Source: Diadema setosum (lineage: Eukaryota; Echinodermata; Echinoidea; Diadematoida; Diadematidae). From it: a DNA stretch of 64,000 nucleotides. Each line of letters starts with the position of its first letter. The stretch's first letter is position 1. The position numbers and the translations under genes are program-made. Under the pieces are notes generated by a model. It did no database searches, had not been told where the DNA came from, and was given only the letters and a program-made list of their open reading frames with translations. Positions 11,561 through 24,300 of the stretch are shown one piece after another. Location: the NCBI GenBank assembly GCA_033980235.1, contig CM067075.1, forward strand, positions 17,434,844 through 17,498,843, in the 5' to 3' direction.

Positions 11561-12213
11561 TCTTAGAACAGATGTTACTTATTCTGGCTGTGTAGATGAA
11601 TACACTGTGTTATGTTCGTTATTTCAAGGGTTCATCAATCCAAACACACAATTTGGAATACCTAGATATTCGTTAATGCAGAAATTACTTCTCAAGGGTT
11701 TGTGAATCTGAACATTTGTAGTGTTTTGTTGAAGGTTTTGTTAATTTGAAAATGAAATTAGGTTCCTTTATATTTCATATTTTATATATGCCCCTCTTTT
11801 TTTTTTTCTTGTTTTCTTTTTTTGCGCTCCCCCTTTCTGAAATTCCTGGATCCACTCCTGTATTGGACATATTTTATTTAAGGATGGCCAAATCTGAGGT
11901 ATGATTAACTGAGAGACTGCTCCACCAACATTCTTATATTGCATAAGAAGTCATGGCAACAACAGTAGGTATAATTATTCTTTGCCCTGGGCTCAGTTAA
12001 TTTGTAAACATTTATCTTTGTGTGAGCAAAGGCAATAGTGTGTGCAGAGGACTGGGGACTGCATTGTACTGTTGTAGGTCATAGGGATCAATGCAGCTGG
12101 AGATAACTTTGCAGGGAAAGTTTCAAGTGTGTACAATGGAAGCCTAAAATCTGAACTTGATATTAACAGCTAAAAAATAATCCCATGCTTGTATTCTCTC
12201 TCTCGCTCTCCAG

Positions 12214-12343
12214 ATTGAATTATGTCAAGAATGTATTCAGTGGGCAACCACTGAAAAGAGAGTGTTCCTTCGCCAGGCTCTTGAAGCAAGACTAATCGCT
12301 CTGTACTTTGACAACAAAAAGTACACAGATGCCCTCACAGTAG
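12214..12343 (+). CDS. PSMD11: PSMD11 exon, residues ~107-149
   Basis: Reads [20 protein letters not shown] then [23 protein letters not shown], matching the family block ending [13 protein letters not shown]. The acceptor is ctctccag after a (TC)n tract; the donor is gtaagaaa. Begins in phase 0 and leaves one base, G, completed to GGT (Gly) by the next exon. It encodes helical-repeat pairs of the solenoid. Confidence 0.94.
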
Positions 12344-12399
12344 GTAAGAAAAGCGATGAACCATAACACTGATACAATTATTTTGATTTGCTCAGTTTT

Positions 12400-12600
12400 T
12401 GTGCCTCCACCATGAAGTATCGCCAGAGGCATGATATTTTCTGGATGTCTGTCCTTTCGTCCATCCGTAATCAATTTTTGTCAAAGATCAGGGGTCAAAG
12501 GCAAGAGTGAAAGGCTGACATTACACTTTTTTTCTCTTTTTGCCTTGGAAATTACTCGATGCATACACTTACAAAAGGGTCAAAAGTCAAGTAAAATACC
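12400..12600 (+). mobile_element. ATGCCTCC-family fragment
   Basis: Starts TGTGCCTCCACC...GCCAGAGGCAT, then the gtcc-rich stretch and AATCAATTTTTGTC, followed by a shortened GGTCAAAGG block. It passes without its usual 3' end into GTTGCCATGG-type units, so it is truncated or recombined. Confidence 0.45.
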
Positions 12601-13200
12601 GCAAATCATGTTTTGTGTTTGTTGGGAAAAGCGTTGTCATGGTTACCACAATTTTCCCAAAACCTTGTGGAGTAAACTACTTCCACAGTATTTAAGCAAT
12701 TTACTACAAATTTGGTGTGTATAATGATCTATCTATAGGTGCAGTTATGCAAGACACTCTTTGTATTTGTACCTGACAAGGCATTGCCATGGTAACTGCA
12801 TATTTTCTTGAAAATCTTGTGGAGTGAACTGCTTCCACTATTTTGAGGCAATTGAAATCAAATTTGGTGGACATTATAGCATTGAGGTGTAGATGTGCAG
12901 GGAATAATTTTCCTGGTATCGCATCGCAATTTGCTACGCATTTTTACACCACTGCTACACAAACTAACTTTTGTGTAGCAGTTTTCTTACATAGAAGTGT
13001 ACAGGATATCATTGGAGATATTTTTCATCAGCTGAAATTGCTAATCAAATTTGAGTTTGAAAATCATTCCCTGGATGTGGAAGACATGATGTTTGCGTTG
13101 GTTTGACAAAGCATTGCCGTGGTACCCACAGTTTTACCAAAACCCTGTGGAGCGACCTTTTTCCACAGTGTTTAACTTTTAAGCAATTATACAAATTTAC
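12600..13200 (+). repeat. X-box-type tandem units, diverged
   Basis: Units contain CGTTGTCATGGTTACC, CATTGCCATGGTAAC and CATTGCCGTGGTACC, followed by TTTTACCAAAACC(T/C)TGTGGAG and a TTTAAGCAATT motif. This is the same ~160-170-bp unit as the arrays at 34075 and 46745, more diverged. Confidence 0.55.
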
Positions 13201-13202
13201 CA

Positions 13203-13345
13203 GTACAATGCTCACCGTTTAATAGGGAGAGGTTGGGAGACAAGTTTTTCTCCCGTTAAAGCGGTGCTCCCGCTTAAGCGGTGGTTGGTATTGACCCATA
13301 CAAACCACACAACATGAAGCCCAGTATGTGGGCGTTACACTGAAC
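13203..13345. repeat. Dispersed repeat, CACCG(C/T)TTAAT family
   Basis: Shares GCTCACCGTTTAAT, TTTTCTCCC, AAGCGGTGGTTGGTATTG and CCACACAACAT with 46317-46425. Two copies in one window make it a repeat; no termini are clear enough to classify it. 13346-13590 shows nothing else. Confidence 0.5.
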
Positions 13346-13589
13346 CATGCACAGTTATTAAACCCGCCGATAACCACAGCAGCAAATACATGCATGCTAT
13401 GACATGCAGACACAAAATGCCAATAAGAAAAGACACAGCAGTCTCATAATTTTGGCAAATGCATCATCGGAACAAACCTTCATTCATTTGATCCCCTTCC
13501 CTCTTATATACCAAGTCACGATGGCTACCCTACTAATGCAAAGAAAGAAGCAGCTATGTTAACTTCCACACGCTGTTAAAACATGTTAT

Positions 13590-14420
13590 AACAACGTGCA
13601 CATTACGACGACACTGATTGCAACTTAATTTTTGTCATTGTTAAACAATATTTTGCAATGGTAACAGTTATCTAAAAGCATATGAAAATGTTGCGGATTC
13701 AGCTTACCAACTCCCTCAGTCTTTTAGCTTTTAGCTTGAATTTTGGCACATGTGACCACTATGGTACATAGATGTGCAAACTTAATCTTTTGTCATTGTT
13801 GAACAATGCATTGCCATGATAACAGCATTTTCTCACTAAAAAGAATAAAAAAAAAACATTGTGGATTCAGTTAACTCCTTCAATCTGTGAGCATATGGCT
13901 TGAAATTTAGCACATGTGACAGCTATGGTACGTACACTGTAGATGTGTAAACGGTAACAGCATTATCCTAGATGAAAATCGTACAAAAATACTTTGGATT
14001 CAGTTATCTCAGTCTTTGAGCACTTGACTTGAAATTTGGCACGTGTGACCGTTATAGTACGAAAATGTGCAAACTTCATCTTTCGTCATTGTTGAACGAT
14101 GTGTTGCCATGGTAACAGCATATCCTAGATGAAAATTGTACAAAAATACTGGGGATTTAGTTATCTCAATCAGTCTGTGAGCACTTGGCTTGAAATTTTG
14201 TACATATTACCACTATATGTGCAAACTTAATCTTTGTCATTGTTAAACAATAGGGCGTTGCCATGGTAACAGCATTTTTTCACTAAGAAACATACAAAAT
14301 ATTGTGGATTCAGCTTACTTCCTCAGTCCTTTAGTATTTAGCTTGAATTTGGGCTCATGTGACTGCTATGGTACATAGATGTGCAAACTTAATCTTTTGT
14401 CATCATTCTATAATACCAAC
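13590..14420 (+). repeat. Array of ~165-bp GTTGCCATGGTAAC (X-box) units
   Basis: About five units in order: TTGCCATGGTAACAGCAT, TTCACTAAAAAGCATACAAA or TGAATGAAAATC, ATTGTGGATTCAGCT, CCTCAGTCTTTGAGCA, TTGAAATTTGGCACATGTGACC, ATGTGCAAACTTAATCTTT, TTGTTGAACAATG. Perfect X-box-like palindromes stand at 14103-14116 and 14257-14270. No end structure is visible, so this is the interior of a larger element. Confidence 0.75.
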
Positions 14421-14796
14421 TTTTTCCTAAGTCAGAAATTTGCATATCTTCCTCGGATTCATCCTCATTTGCATATTTCCCTCAGTTTCTTCCTAAGTTT
14501 AAGAAAAGAATTAGGAAGAAACTTGGGAAGATTTTCAGAATACCTTTTGAGAAAAAATCCTGACTTAGGAAGAAAAATCTTCTTACATGTAGGAAGGATT
14601 TCAGAATCCCACCCCAACTCCAAGAGAGTATGTCTGCAACATTCTACAAAAGATCAGAACTAAAATTTATCATTCATGATGAGAAATCAGTGCTCACTCT
14701 AACACATGAACTAGCCTTTCTTGATTTTATCCTGAACATTGAGAATGACTGTAAAATTGCATCATACTATTAAGGTACAAAAAGTGAAGGATGTAC

Positions 14797-15015
14797 TGTG
14801 TACGCCATATATTTCGCAAGTCTAAATTTTCACGAATCAGGAATTCCCGACAGTTTCGCGAGTGGTTAAATTCGCGATCGTGGAGTCCTGTACTGAACGG
14901 AGAAATGTACACGCGATCAGAGTCAATATTTTCGTGTGTCATTAATTTTATCAATAGCACTCAACTCGCGAAATTCGCAAAAATAAAAACCTCGCGAAAT
15001 ATTCGGTGTGTACAG
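14797..15015. mobile_element. TA-flanked MITE with CTGTGTAC ends and TTCGC-rich arms
   Basis: TA at 14795-14796 and 15016-15017 flank CTGTGTACGCCATATATTTC and the near complement at the right end (CGAAATATTCGGTGTGTACAG). The interior repeats TTCGCGA / TCGCGAAA. 219 bp, no ORF. The TA duplication fits Tc1/mariner-type mobilisation. 14420-14790 shows only CTTAGGAAGAA / TTCCTAAGT motifs that could pair in a fold-back. Confidence 0.65.
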
Positions 15016-15388
15016 TATGTCATCATGTCACTGCCAGCAAATAGTGATAGCCTGGTGGTAGTATGGCTGCCCAGAAAGCAGTAGATGACAGATATGTTTC
15101 ATACTACATCCTTTTCTGACATGTTTGTTGAAATATAGATCAACAGATGCGATCTTACAAATTATACATTTGAACACACGTTGACAAGTGATTAAAAATC
15201 TTTCAGAGCACATTTTCACCCCTCTGTACTGTAGTAATCTCTTGATTTATGCAAACTTACCTGCTCACACTTTCTTGTGTGTTTACGAGGGTGTAGGCCA
15301 CACCCCAAATTTGCTGTTTTATTTCTGTTTTCCACATGATATAAATCCTGTTTCTTCTTTTTCACTTCATATATTGATTCTGTTTCAG

Positions 15389-15500
15389 GTTCAAGGTTAC
15401 TGAAGGAACTGAAGAAGCTGGATGATAAAGCACTGCTAGTGGAAGTCCAATTACTTGAGAGCAAAGTCTATCATGCTCTCAGTAATTTACCTAAAGCAAG
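15389..15500 (+). CDS. PSMD11: PSMD11 exon, residues ~150-186
   Basis: Reads (G)[19 protein letters not shown] then [17 protein letters not shown](R). [15 protein letters not shown] and [11 protein letters not shown] are signature segments of Rpn6. The acceptor is tgtttcag, the donor gtaaatgt. The exon leaves AG, completed to AGG (Arg) by the next exon across the 16.7-kb intron, the largest in the gene and the site of the nested insertions. Confidence 0.94.
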
Positions 15501-15854
15501 GTAAATGTTACAGTGTGTCTCTCTATCAATAGTGCTGTAACGTCACTCTTATCAGTTATGAATTTAAAGGGAGTGTCTCACAATTGTACTCATTGCTTGA
15601 ATGGGCATTTTATAATGAATTTCACAAAGGGTATTGTATAACTAAGAAATTTTCTTAGTCTGCCCATCTATCCCAATTCGTGTTATCAGTATTTGAGAAA
15701 AATTGTTCCACAGGTTTTCCTGGCACCTCGTGTGAAAACCCTACAGCATTGTATGTGAATTGTACAATGTCCTGGGTATCTGGATGGTTATAAGCTACAA
15801 GGTCAATTTTCACTGAACCTGGGGTAAACACTACATTTCAAATTGTTACTTTAA

Positions 15855-15945
15855 AGGAACTGTACAGTACTGGTTGAGGTGGGGATTCATGTTTTGAACA
15901 TTCCTAAGTGAGATAATAAGAAACCTCTTATGAAACATGCTTCCA
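15855..15945. mobile_element. Truncated TTAA-flanked MITE (AGGGACTGTACAG family)
   Basis: Follows TTAA (15851-15854) and reads AGGAACTGTACAGTACTGG and on to AACATTCCTAAGTGAG, matching the end of the full copies at 35513 and 54941. It breaks off near 15945, joining a fragment of the AGCTCACC family (CCAAACTTGGCAGGTAGCAT). Confidence 0.65.
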
Positions 15946-16109
15946 GCTTTTTCTTAAAACTCCCACAGCAAATTCTCACCAAACTTGGCAGGTAGCATGC
16001 TTCTCGGTGGATAGGATCTGAATTCTCCCTGTTACATATGAATGAAAGCATTGTTGGATTATCTATACCTAACCTTTTTCCCAAGTCTGGTGCCTTGTCT
16101 TCATGGGAA

Positions 16110-17450
16110 TTCCTTATACTCTCGAATATACCCTCGAATAACCTCGTCCAGCGCTCTAACCCACGTCCATCGAGACTCAAAGTCCCTAGGATGGATTTTC
16201 CATGTGGGCAGATGGACTAGTCCAGTGGACGCAAATACCCGCAGGGAGACGAGTGTGCAGCCTCATGTAGATTTTCAAAAAGCATGACGTTTCCCGCGGT
16301 CGGCACAGTATCGCCTGTGTGGAGGCCCCATGCGCAATGCAGTGAATAAAACCCAGTAATCAATTGGCACGAGCTACAACAACGTCCACGTGCAGGTTCC
16401 ATTGGAGATCTGACGATATGATCACTCCAAGGTACTTGTGGGTCATTGTTCAGGGTGTAACTGGGTATTGATCCGGTATCCGCTTCCAGGTATTGTGCAT
16501 CACCTTGGTTTTTGCAGTGTTCAGTGACATTTGCTTTGATGTGCACCATTCATGGATTTGTTAACGTCTGATTGTAACACAACTTGGTCATGTGAGCATT
16601 GTATTACTCTGTAGATGAGGATATCATCAGCAAAGAGAATTGTGGTGGACTTGATGGAGTGAGCCACAGTGTTAACAAACAAGTTAAAAAGACGGTCCAA
16701 TCACGTTTCCTTGTGGTACCCCTGAAGAAGCTCTAGTCCTGGAGAGCAAGGAAAGATTTGAGCCATTTCCAGACCTTTTTGCGAATGTTGTAATCCTTGG
16801 CAACTGTATTGAGCAAAGCAGAATTGACATTTTGTCAAATGCTTTTGACATGTCACAGAACAGTGCATTAATCATGGAAGCTTTAGGTCTGTCTAGGGTA
16901 CAAGACCAATCGTGGAGGGCATTGGTTAATTGAGTAACACAACTTCTCCCTCTCATCAAGCCATGTTGGTGACAATTCCACATGCCATATGTATCCATGT
17001 GTAATTTAATAGGTAATATTACTAATCGTTCAAGGATTTTACAGAGCACAGAAGTTAGTGCAACAGGTCTATAGTTAGTGAGCAAATCTCTATCACCTTG
17101 TTTATACATAGGAAGTAATGTTTGCCTTTTCCACATGTTTGGTACAACCCCTGTGTGAAGAGATGTATTAAAAAGGGCAGAGAGTGGATACACAATCTCA
17201 TAAGCTTGATGATTTTGGGGTGAATTCCATCTGGCCGTGGGAGCTTATTTACTGGAAGAGAGAGCAACATTGGAATAATCTCACTTACAGAAACTGACTC
17301 AGTTCAGGGACTAGGCTTGAGCTGCCTAGAGATTCATCTAGGATAACTTGTGCAGGGTTGAACACTGAAATAAAGTAACCATTAAAAACTTGCGATATAC
17401 TGTCAGAATTATTGAGAGTAGTACCATCATGAACAAACACACAAGGAGGA
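16110..17450 (-). pseudogene. Non-LTR retrotransposon, reverse transcriptase half (decayed)
   Basis: Reading the minus strand: PPPCVFVHDGTTLNNSDS then ISQVFNGYFISVFN (~17450-17360); LPRPDGIHPKIIKL; NMWKRQTLLPMYKQGDRDL, NYRPVALTSVLCKILERLV; MRGRSCVTQL and FCDMSKAFDK (fingers/palm of the LINE RT); SGVPQGNVIGP (~16720-16690); then HKYLGVIISSDLQWNLHVDV (~16430-16370), the downstream LINE segment. Several frameshifts and stops make it non-functional, and the FADD catalytic box is lost or unreadable. The style is CR1/L2/Jockey-like. It is collinear with 30297-31250: together they are one element split by 12.8 kb of later insertions. Confidence 0.85.
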
Positions 17451-18119
17451 GGGCCCCATTTCATAAAAAGTTGATATGATAGCAACTCTTATTGGAATGA
17501 CAATTGTCATAGTAAAGACAAGAATCCAGCTTTGTGATTGGCTGTTGCTGTTGGAAGTTGTCATTCCACCAAGAGGTGCCATCCTAACATTTTTATGCCT
17601 CCGCCACGAAGTGGTGCCGGCGGCATTATGTTTTTGGGTTGTCCGTCCGTCCGTACATACGTCCGCATTCGTTTACACGATAACTTGAGTAATATTGACT
17701 GGAATTTTACCAAACTTGGTCCAAGTATAAAGTATGATGGGGCAATTACTTGATTAGATTTGGGGTGAAATCGGCCAAAGGTCAAGGTCAAATCATGAAA
17801 TTGTATTTGTTTAGGCGCACCTGGTAAATTAGAGACGGAGAGCGACGCGGTGCGACGCTTCCGCAAATTTCTTTCAATTTCCGACGTCAAGGGACACCCA
17901 GCGACGGTTAGCGACGGCGTACAATCACTAGTTTAGACTGCGTGTCGGCGGGCGCCGCCGAGCGTCGCAAAGCGTCGGCCAACTCCCAAGTATACTTGTA
18001 AAAGACGAGTCCTCACAAATGGACCGTTGTATGTACGAAAAGGCGCTTACCTGGTGGCCGTCTCGCTACGTCCGCAAAATAAGCTCCTTCCCCTCATACC
18101 CTCCTGATGCGTCCCGATG

Positions 18120-19470
18120 CGTCTCGAGGCGTCCCTCGTTGAATGGCGACTATTGTTTCGTAATGAATAGAAAGCTAAGTGCTACTACTAGTGCTAAGCG
18201 GAGAAGCCATCGGCAATCCAGGATTTGGGGCCACGTACTGTTTTGACATGAAAATTACACTTACTGATACATGTATTTTAGGTTACAAAAATGAATTGTG
18301 GCATGATTCAACTCCTCGGCAATGCAACTGCGGACCAAATTCGGCAATTAGTAGGCTCTATTAAGGAAGAAATGCAATAAATATTGCTTGATGCTTTAAA
18401 AAATCGCGAGTTTACCGTTTCGCGCTACTCACTTGCTACTCACGATCCAAACCCCCGATACGCGTGCGTGTAGTGCAGCGTCCGAGTATACTTAGGCACA
18501 CAATCTGCGCCCTGGGCTTGAGATGAAGCTTCGAAGCACAGTGTTTGCGAGAGCTAAAACATCAATAATGCAAGTCCCCGCATCGTACGTAAATTTTCAT
18601 TTAAACGCAAGCAAGTTCATTGCTAAAAGGAAGCTTGATTCCGTAGGCAAATATCGAACGCAACCTTCATTAATCAAATGGAATAGAAAGTGCTACATAT
18701 TACGAGCAAACAAAGCGGAGAAGCCATGGGCAAGGTTTGGCCTGAAAATTACACTTACTGATTTTCTAGGTTACAGAAATGAATTGTGACATGATTCTGC
18801 TCATCAACAGTGCAATTTCGAACCAAATTCGGCACTAAGTATCAAGATAGAATTGCTGCCCGATGCTTACAAAAATCGCGAATTTACCGTTTCGTGCTTT
18901 TCGTTCGCTACAACTCCCGATATCGATCCGAAAATCCCCGATACGCATATGACTGTGTAGTAGCGTGTAGTATAGAAGTGCACAGTCATTAAATCTAAGC
19001 ACTGCACTGAGCTTGGGATGAAATTTTATGAGGCCCATGTGGACAGTAGTTGTGAGAGGTATAAAAAGCATGAACAAATGCAAGTTCCCGCCCGATCCCG
19101 AGCGAGCCGTACGCAAATTTGCATTTAAATGCAAGCAAGTTCATTGCTAAACGGACGCTCGATTTCGTAGGGGAAAATTAAAATATCGAACGCAACCTTG
19201 ACTAATCCAGTGCCAATTTGCGTTTGTTTCTAATTCAACGCAGTTTCAGGCAAAACAGTATTACTGAGTATCTATTTGCAGTTGCAAGTCAAATCTCACA
19301 CAGGGCCAGCGAGCCCTGGTCCCAACAACTTAAAGTCAGCATACAATTCATCACATTTTATTTTGCTTTCTGCAGAATGTGCGTCATCATGCGTCCCGAT
19401 GCGTCCCTCTCTGAATGGCAACTGCTGTTTTTTAATGAATAGAAAGCGCTACATTGTACTAGCAAGAAGA
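18120..19470. repeat. Three diverged internal copies within the 11.4-kb element
   Basis: Segments at ~18140-18420, ~18670-18900 and ~19390-19470 share AATGAATAGAAAG, AAGCGGAGAAGCCAT, GAAAATTACACTTACTGAT, TAGGTTACA(A/G)AAATGAATTGTG and AAAAATCGCGA(A/G)TTTACCG. GCGTCCCGATGCGTC precedes the first and third. No coding signal. Confidence 0.65.
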
Positions 19471-19667
19471 GAAGATTAATCATTATCTTACAATGTCGTA
19501 ATGAAGTGTAAAGTTACTCTAAATACTACTTACAACAAACACGTGTTACAGTATTTGGAAGTAAAACGTGATTCGTTTTCTTCTCTTACAAATGCGTTCT
19601 TTGAGACCTTCAGCATATTGTGTTAGTTCCTTACGTGCTACTTTTTAAGTAGGTTTATGGCTCGTTA

Positions 19668-19818
19668 TTCCGAAGGTTCAATATTCCGAATTTCATTTTC
19701 GGATCAACGAATCTCCGGAATAACGCCACAAATGTTCGGATTAACGAACCTCTATATTAGGTATAGGGAATTTGCGTGTTTCGGATCAAGGAACCTTCGG
19801 AATAGCGAACCTTCTGAA
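19668..19818. repeat. TTCGGATTAACGAACCTTCGGAATA repeat cluster 1
   Basis: Irregular units alternating CCGGAATAACG, TTCGGATTAACGAACC and CCTTCGGAATAGCGAACC. Same family as 20134-20560, 25370-25700 and 62088-62160. 19860-20060 is A/T-rich and ends in CTGGATCCGCCCCTG, the tail of another dispersed repeat also seen at 11850. Confidence 0.7.
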
Positions 19819-20133
19819 CAGCGAACAGCACCAACTAAATACAGATATAGTGGCAAGTAGATACGAGGCCGATTGTAGTCATTATCATGTTTTTTGTTTG
19901 TTTGTTTGCTTGTTTTTTGGTTGAAACAAAAGAAATAAAAAGAAAAAAATGGGGGGAGGGGTGCGTGCGCCACCCTTTAATTTTGTAAACGCGCCCCCTC
20001 TTTACGGAATTCCTGGATCCGCCCCTGCACCCACAGACATGCACGACAGCTTTCAAAGTCCCTTGGCGGTAAACTTGGAGAGGTGCTCACATGGACTTAT
20101 CTTGGGGTCGTAACATACCGAAACACACAAATT

Positions 20134-20560
20134 CCCTATATAGAGGTTCGTTAATCCGAAAATGAAAAAGGGTCCGTTAATCCGAACATTTTGTGGCGCT
20201 ATTCCGAAGGTTCGTTATTCCGAAGGTTCGTTAATTCGAAAGTTAAATAGGGTTCGCTGTTTCGAAGGCTCCTTTATCCGAAAATGAAATATGATTCGTT
20301 ATTCGGAAGGATCGTTAATCCGAAAATGAAATACGGTTCGTTATTCCGAAGGTTCGTTGATCCGAAATGAAATTGGGTCCGTGACGAACCTTTGGAATAA
20401 CGAGCCTTATTACATTTTCGGATTAACGAACCTTCGGAATAACGAGCCTTATTTCATTTTCGGATTAATGAACCTTCAGACAAACAAACCTTATTTAGTT
20501 TTCGGATTAACGAAGCTTCGGAATAATGAACCTTCGAAATAGCGAACCTTCGGAATAATG
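20134..20560. repeat. Head-to-head array of TTCGTTAATCCGAAAATGAAA units
   Basis: To ~20380 the units read GGTTCGTTATTCCGAAGG and TTCGTTAATCCGAAAATG; from ~20385 the same unit runs in the opposite direction (TTTTCGGATTAACGAACC, TTCGGAATAACGA). The two halves form a long inverted repeat of ~36-40-bp monomers. Function unknown. Confidence 0.8.
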
Positions 20561-20789
20561 AACTGTAACCCTGGCTTCTTTGAGGTTTGTAGGCCTATAC
20601 TGCAAGTTCCATGGATCGAATGCGCCGTAGTAGTTGTGCTTAATGGCTTGGTTACGGTAAACAACTTACGTTCGATACGAAGAAATCATGTCTTTTACGA
20701 GCGAAAAAAACAAAACAAAAAACGAACGAATGTTGGTAGCCATCATCTAAGTACATGTAGTAATATTTACTTTTGATGAGCATGAAAGT

Positions 20790-21360
20790 GTCATGATTTT
20801 GCTGTCTAACCCGGTAGTGGCCGTATCACATACTAGCGAGTACTGTTAATACTCGTAGTGATCCCCCCCCCCCCCCCATGCATACGAGACCTTTCATATT
20901 ATAGGGATCTACTACAATTACAATGTAGTTAGTATTTCTGTGTTTCAATTTTGAATCCAGTGATTAGCAAATCCCTTTTTATAGTTCAGTGAACATTTGA
21001 AATGCCTGATTCAAAACACTATACAGACAACTGTTCGATATTTCTGCTATGGGCAAAAAAGAAAGGCTAAAGAACCATGTTGCGTAGAATCATGAGATCA
21101 CGAGCTAGATCTTCGATCGATTTTACTACCAGGCTATTTACACGTTGTTTACTACCAGAATTCCAGTGCGCGCATTCTTTCGTCTGGCCAGCACCTGGGG
21201 CCTGGCGCATGCTTCTTTGGAAATTCCCACAACGGGGGCCGGGGGTGGGGTGTCAAGTTTCTTCTATCTGAAGAGACCACATACAATCCGTTCGCTTCTG
21301 TTCGTTGTCGTGTTTTTCCCCTTATTTGTTTCTTTGCTGGTAATGAACATTTAGTTTTAA
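20790..21360. repeat. Internal duplication, copy 1 (partner 24580-25060)
   Basis: Shares with 24580-25060 in order: GATTTTGCTGTCTAAC, TAGTGGC, CTTTCATAT, ATAGTTCAGTGAACATTT, AACTGTTCGATATTTCT, AGAAAGGCTA, CTTCGATCGAT, CAGGCTATTTACACG, GCGCGCATTCTTTCGTCTGG and GGGGTGTCAAGTTTCT. Contains a C16 run at ~20862. No coding capacity recognised. 21360-24580 shows no family I can name. Confidence 0.7.
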
Positions 21361-24300
21361 CAAGGTTTTATAGATAGAGTTTCAACTGGCTGTAATTATT
21401 CAAAAAGTTGTCAGATTTCTATTGATGTACAAAAGAATTCCACAGGTGCACTTGCGCCTTTGAAGATCGATGTTCCAAGCCGCCGTCTTGCTGAGCAATC
21501 TGAAGATTCATTTTGGAACGTTATCATTGTTTAAATGTTGGCCATATTTTGCTTACCATCACTCAGATCATTTGGCCCTTTTCGTATCAAAATTCAGGAA
21601 CACGACCACCATCATCACTCGAGATAACACCTAAGCAAACTAATCACGAAGTACCAACAACCACCCAGACATCAACACAAACACTATCACACAGCACACC
21701 AAAGAGGCTGGGATCGAACTTCCTTTGAAACAATACTACAGCAAATTGGAGAAATCGCCGTTACGAAAATGCATGTGCAGTGCGAGACACCTGAATGAAT
21801 TTTTACATACCGGTACTTCGAAACAAAGGGAACGAATAAAGTGACATTAAACGAAAGAAATCGTACCAACCGAGGTATGAGAATCAACAGAAATAAAACA
21901 ATGAGTAGGCCCTCGCCGAAATTTGCAGCACCGAACACCACGCGAAAAATTATACAAAGACAACACGTGAACTCGCTATGACGAGATATTTGAGACAGAC
22001 ATATTTTGTTCTTTGTTATCTTTATCAGTAGACAATAAACAATACAAAACATAAAATGAATTCGTTGGGACCGAAGAACTTAGTTTGTTATATCGGGTTT
22101 TATTTTGTTATATCAGGATCTCCTATGCCTATATCGAGTTTCCACGGTAGACTGGAAACAAAGTTTTTTGTACAAAATTATTTTATTTGTACAAAATACA
22201 TGCAAGAACAATTACTATCGCAGGAGCAAATATGTCATCGTCCAGTTCATTCCCATTTTTTTTCAGTCACAAATTATCTTAAATTGTTGCGAAAATTTGT
22301 CCCGAAACAGTAGAGTGCCCGTCGCCTTCTTCTTAGGGAATTGCTAGTTAGCCCGACCAGACGCAGTGCAATTCTATGCAGTGACAGAGCTGTGTAGTTA
22401 GTGAATGAGTTGCCTCCTAATCCGTCTTTTGTTCGCACGAGGCGTGGCGTGGACATTCTGTTTTGAAATCGGCATGCCCTAATTGTCTTTGATCAAAGTT
22501 ACTCTGTACGATGTACTTGAAAGTCTGTGGTGGAGGGGTCATTGAGACACCTTGCATGCTGTATACAACTTTACAAGACAGTGTGATGCGTGAAAAAAGA
22601 TTAGTGCTTGCTCATTAATTTTCTATGGCATTGCGCCAATGTGCTGAATACGCATTGTATAATGTTATGTGCACCAACTTGTTGATGAACCCTATCAATT
22701 TGGTTATCAACTAGTTACTGACCGTTAAAGAGAAGTGGAGATTATAAGTCACGAACTGCCAGCCGCATGACAGAAACGTATATATACCAAGCAAGCAAAC
22801 AAGCAAGCACCAGTGAATGCCGTTTACAAACGCAAAAACTTGAAATGTTAATAGCAAAATCGACTGAAATCGTGTTTAGACTAAGAAGCTATAGGGCCTA
22901 TAGCTACTCGTACATTTATATATTGCAGAGATCAGTTACATTATTTCTAACAGAAAGAAAACTCGCCTTTTAAATATCAATGCAAGGTAAAACTCGCTCC
23001 ACATCACAGTGGGGCAACGAATAAGTTCAGATTGTCTTTATTCATTTACTGTTGTCATATCACTACCCTGATTCAATTTTTGCTAGTCCGCAAAAAAAAA
23101 TTGACTAAACAAACATTACGACATAATATGGTTGGGTGTCCATAATATCGGACACCTAACGTTTTTCTATCAACAGAAACGTGAAAAATCACACAATTTG
23201 CCTGAAATTTTACTCACGTGTGGAGAAAATACTCCGGATTCACAAGCGCGCACTGTAAATGCGATCTGAGGTACGCGCTCTAGATGGCGGCTTCGAACGC
23301 GTGGGGTGTCATTTTTTCCGAACTCAGTTGCCGGGCTCATATCGACCGACCACCCCGCCCTCTATTGACAATACGTATAAAGCGTACTTAAACGCGTTTT
23401 TTCGACAAGCTGCTGTTTTTTTCTAGTCGTGATTTTTTTCCCCAATAATATTTGAATACATTTTGAATCCTTCGATATTACTTTTGAAGGACTGTTTGAT
23501 GAATTTGACTTGATTTTCATTAGGAAACTTTTCATCGTAATTGAAATAAATTAGATGAGTCGGTTTGTTTTTTCACATTCATTTCTCGTTTCTGCATCAA
23601 CTCGTAGTGTCGTACGGTCGTAGCGGGCGACAAAATGTTTATGTCATGTGTATGTGTAACGTGTGTGCACGATCGTACAAGCGGCGGTGACAATTTTGCG
23701 GTCAAAATCGTCAAATTTATTACGGAAGGATACTCTACATCTAACAACGAGTCGATATCAGCAAAGGTAGGCCTAGTTATATGTAGTTACACGATAAACC
23801 TTATTCGATTTTGCTAAATTTCGGTAATTTAGAGGGAATACTTAGTTGTTTTCGCCACATTTTACTCGGTAGCGTAGCCCAGTGAAGAATCGAACACCGT
23901 TGCGCGTAGTCCCATGCGTACATTTTCTTTCTGTACGCGCAATGCCATTATAATGCGCGGCCGGTCGTTATGGACCCGGTCGGTGGGTTGGACCCCTACC
24001 ATACTAAGTATGCCTTTTAGTAATAGTACATGTATCGTCGAGCTTGTGTACAAGCAGCACGATTTAAAGATAATATGAAGTTTTGGTACCTTTATAAATT
24101 TTCCCTGAGTTTGCCTTGTCTTAGTTTGTGTTTCAGGTTAAAGTACCTTTCATATAACCATGGACCTAATAACTAACACAGTGAGACTTACTCGTCCCAA
24201 AGTGCTCTCATGTCTTAGTAATCATGCAATAATGGTTTCGGATTCTAAAGTACGTGTACTGAGTACCACGTGCGCGATGTTCAGCGTTGATTGATTATTA

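Noticed and set aside
16217..16549. 110-residue minus-strand frame as an independent gene
   Set aside because: A neighbouring frame reads the LINE segment HKYLGVIISSDLQWNLHVDV, so this is decayed LINE sequence.
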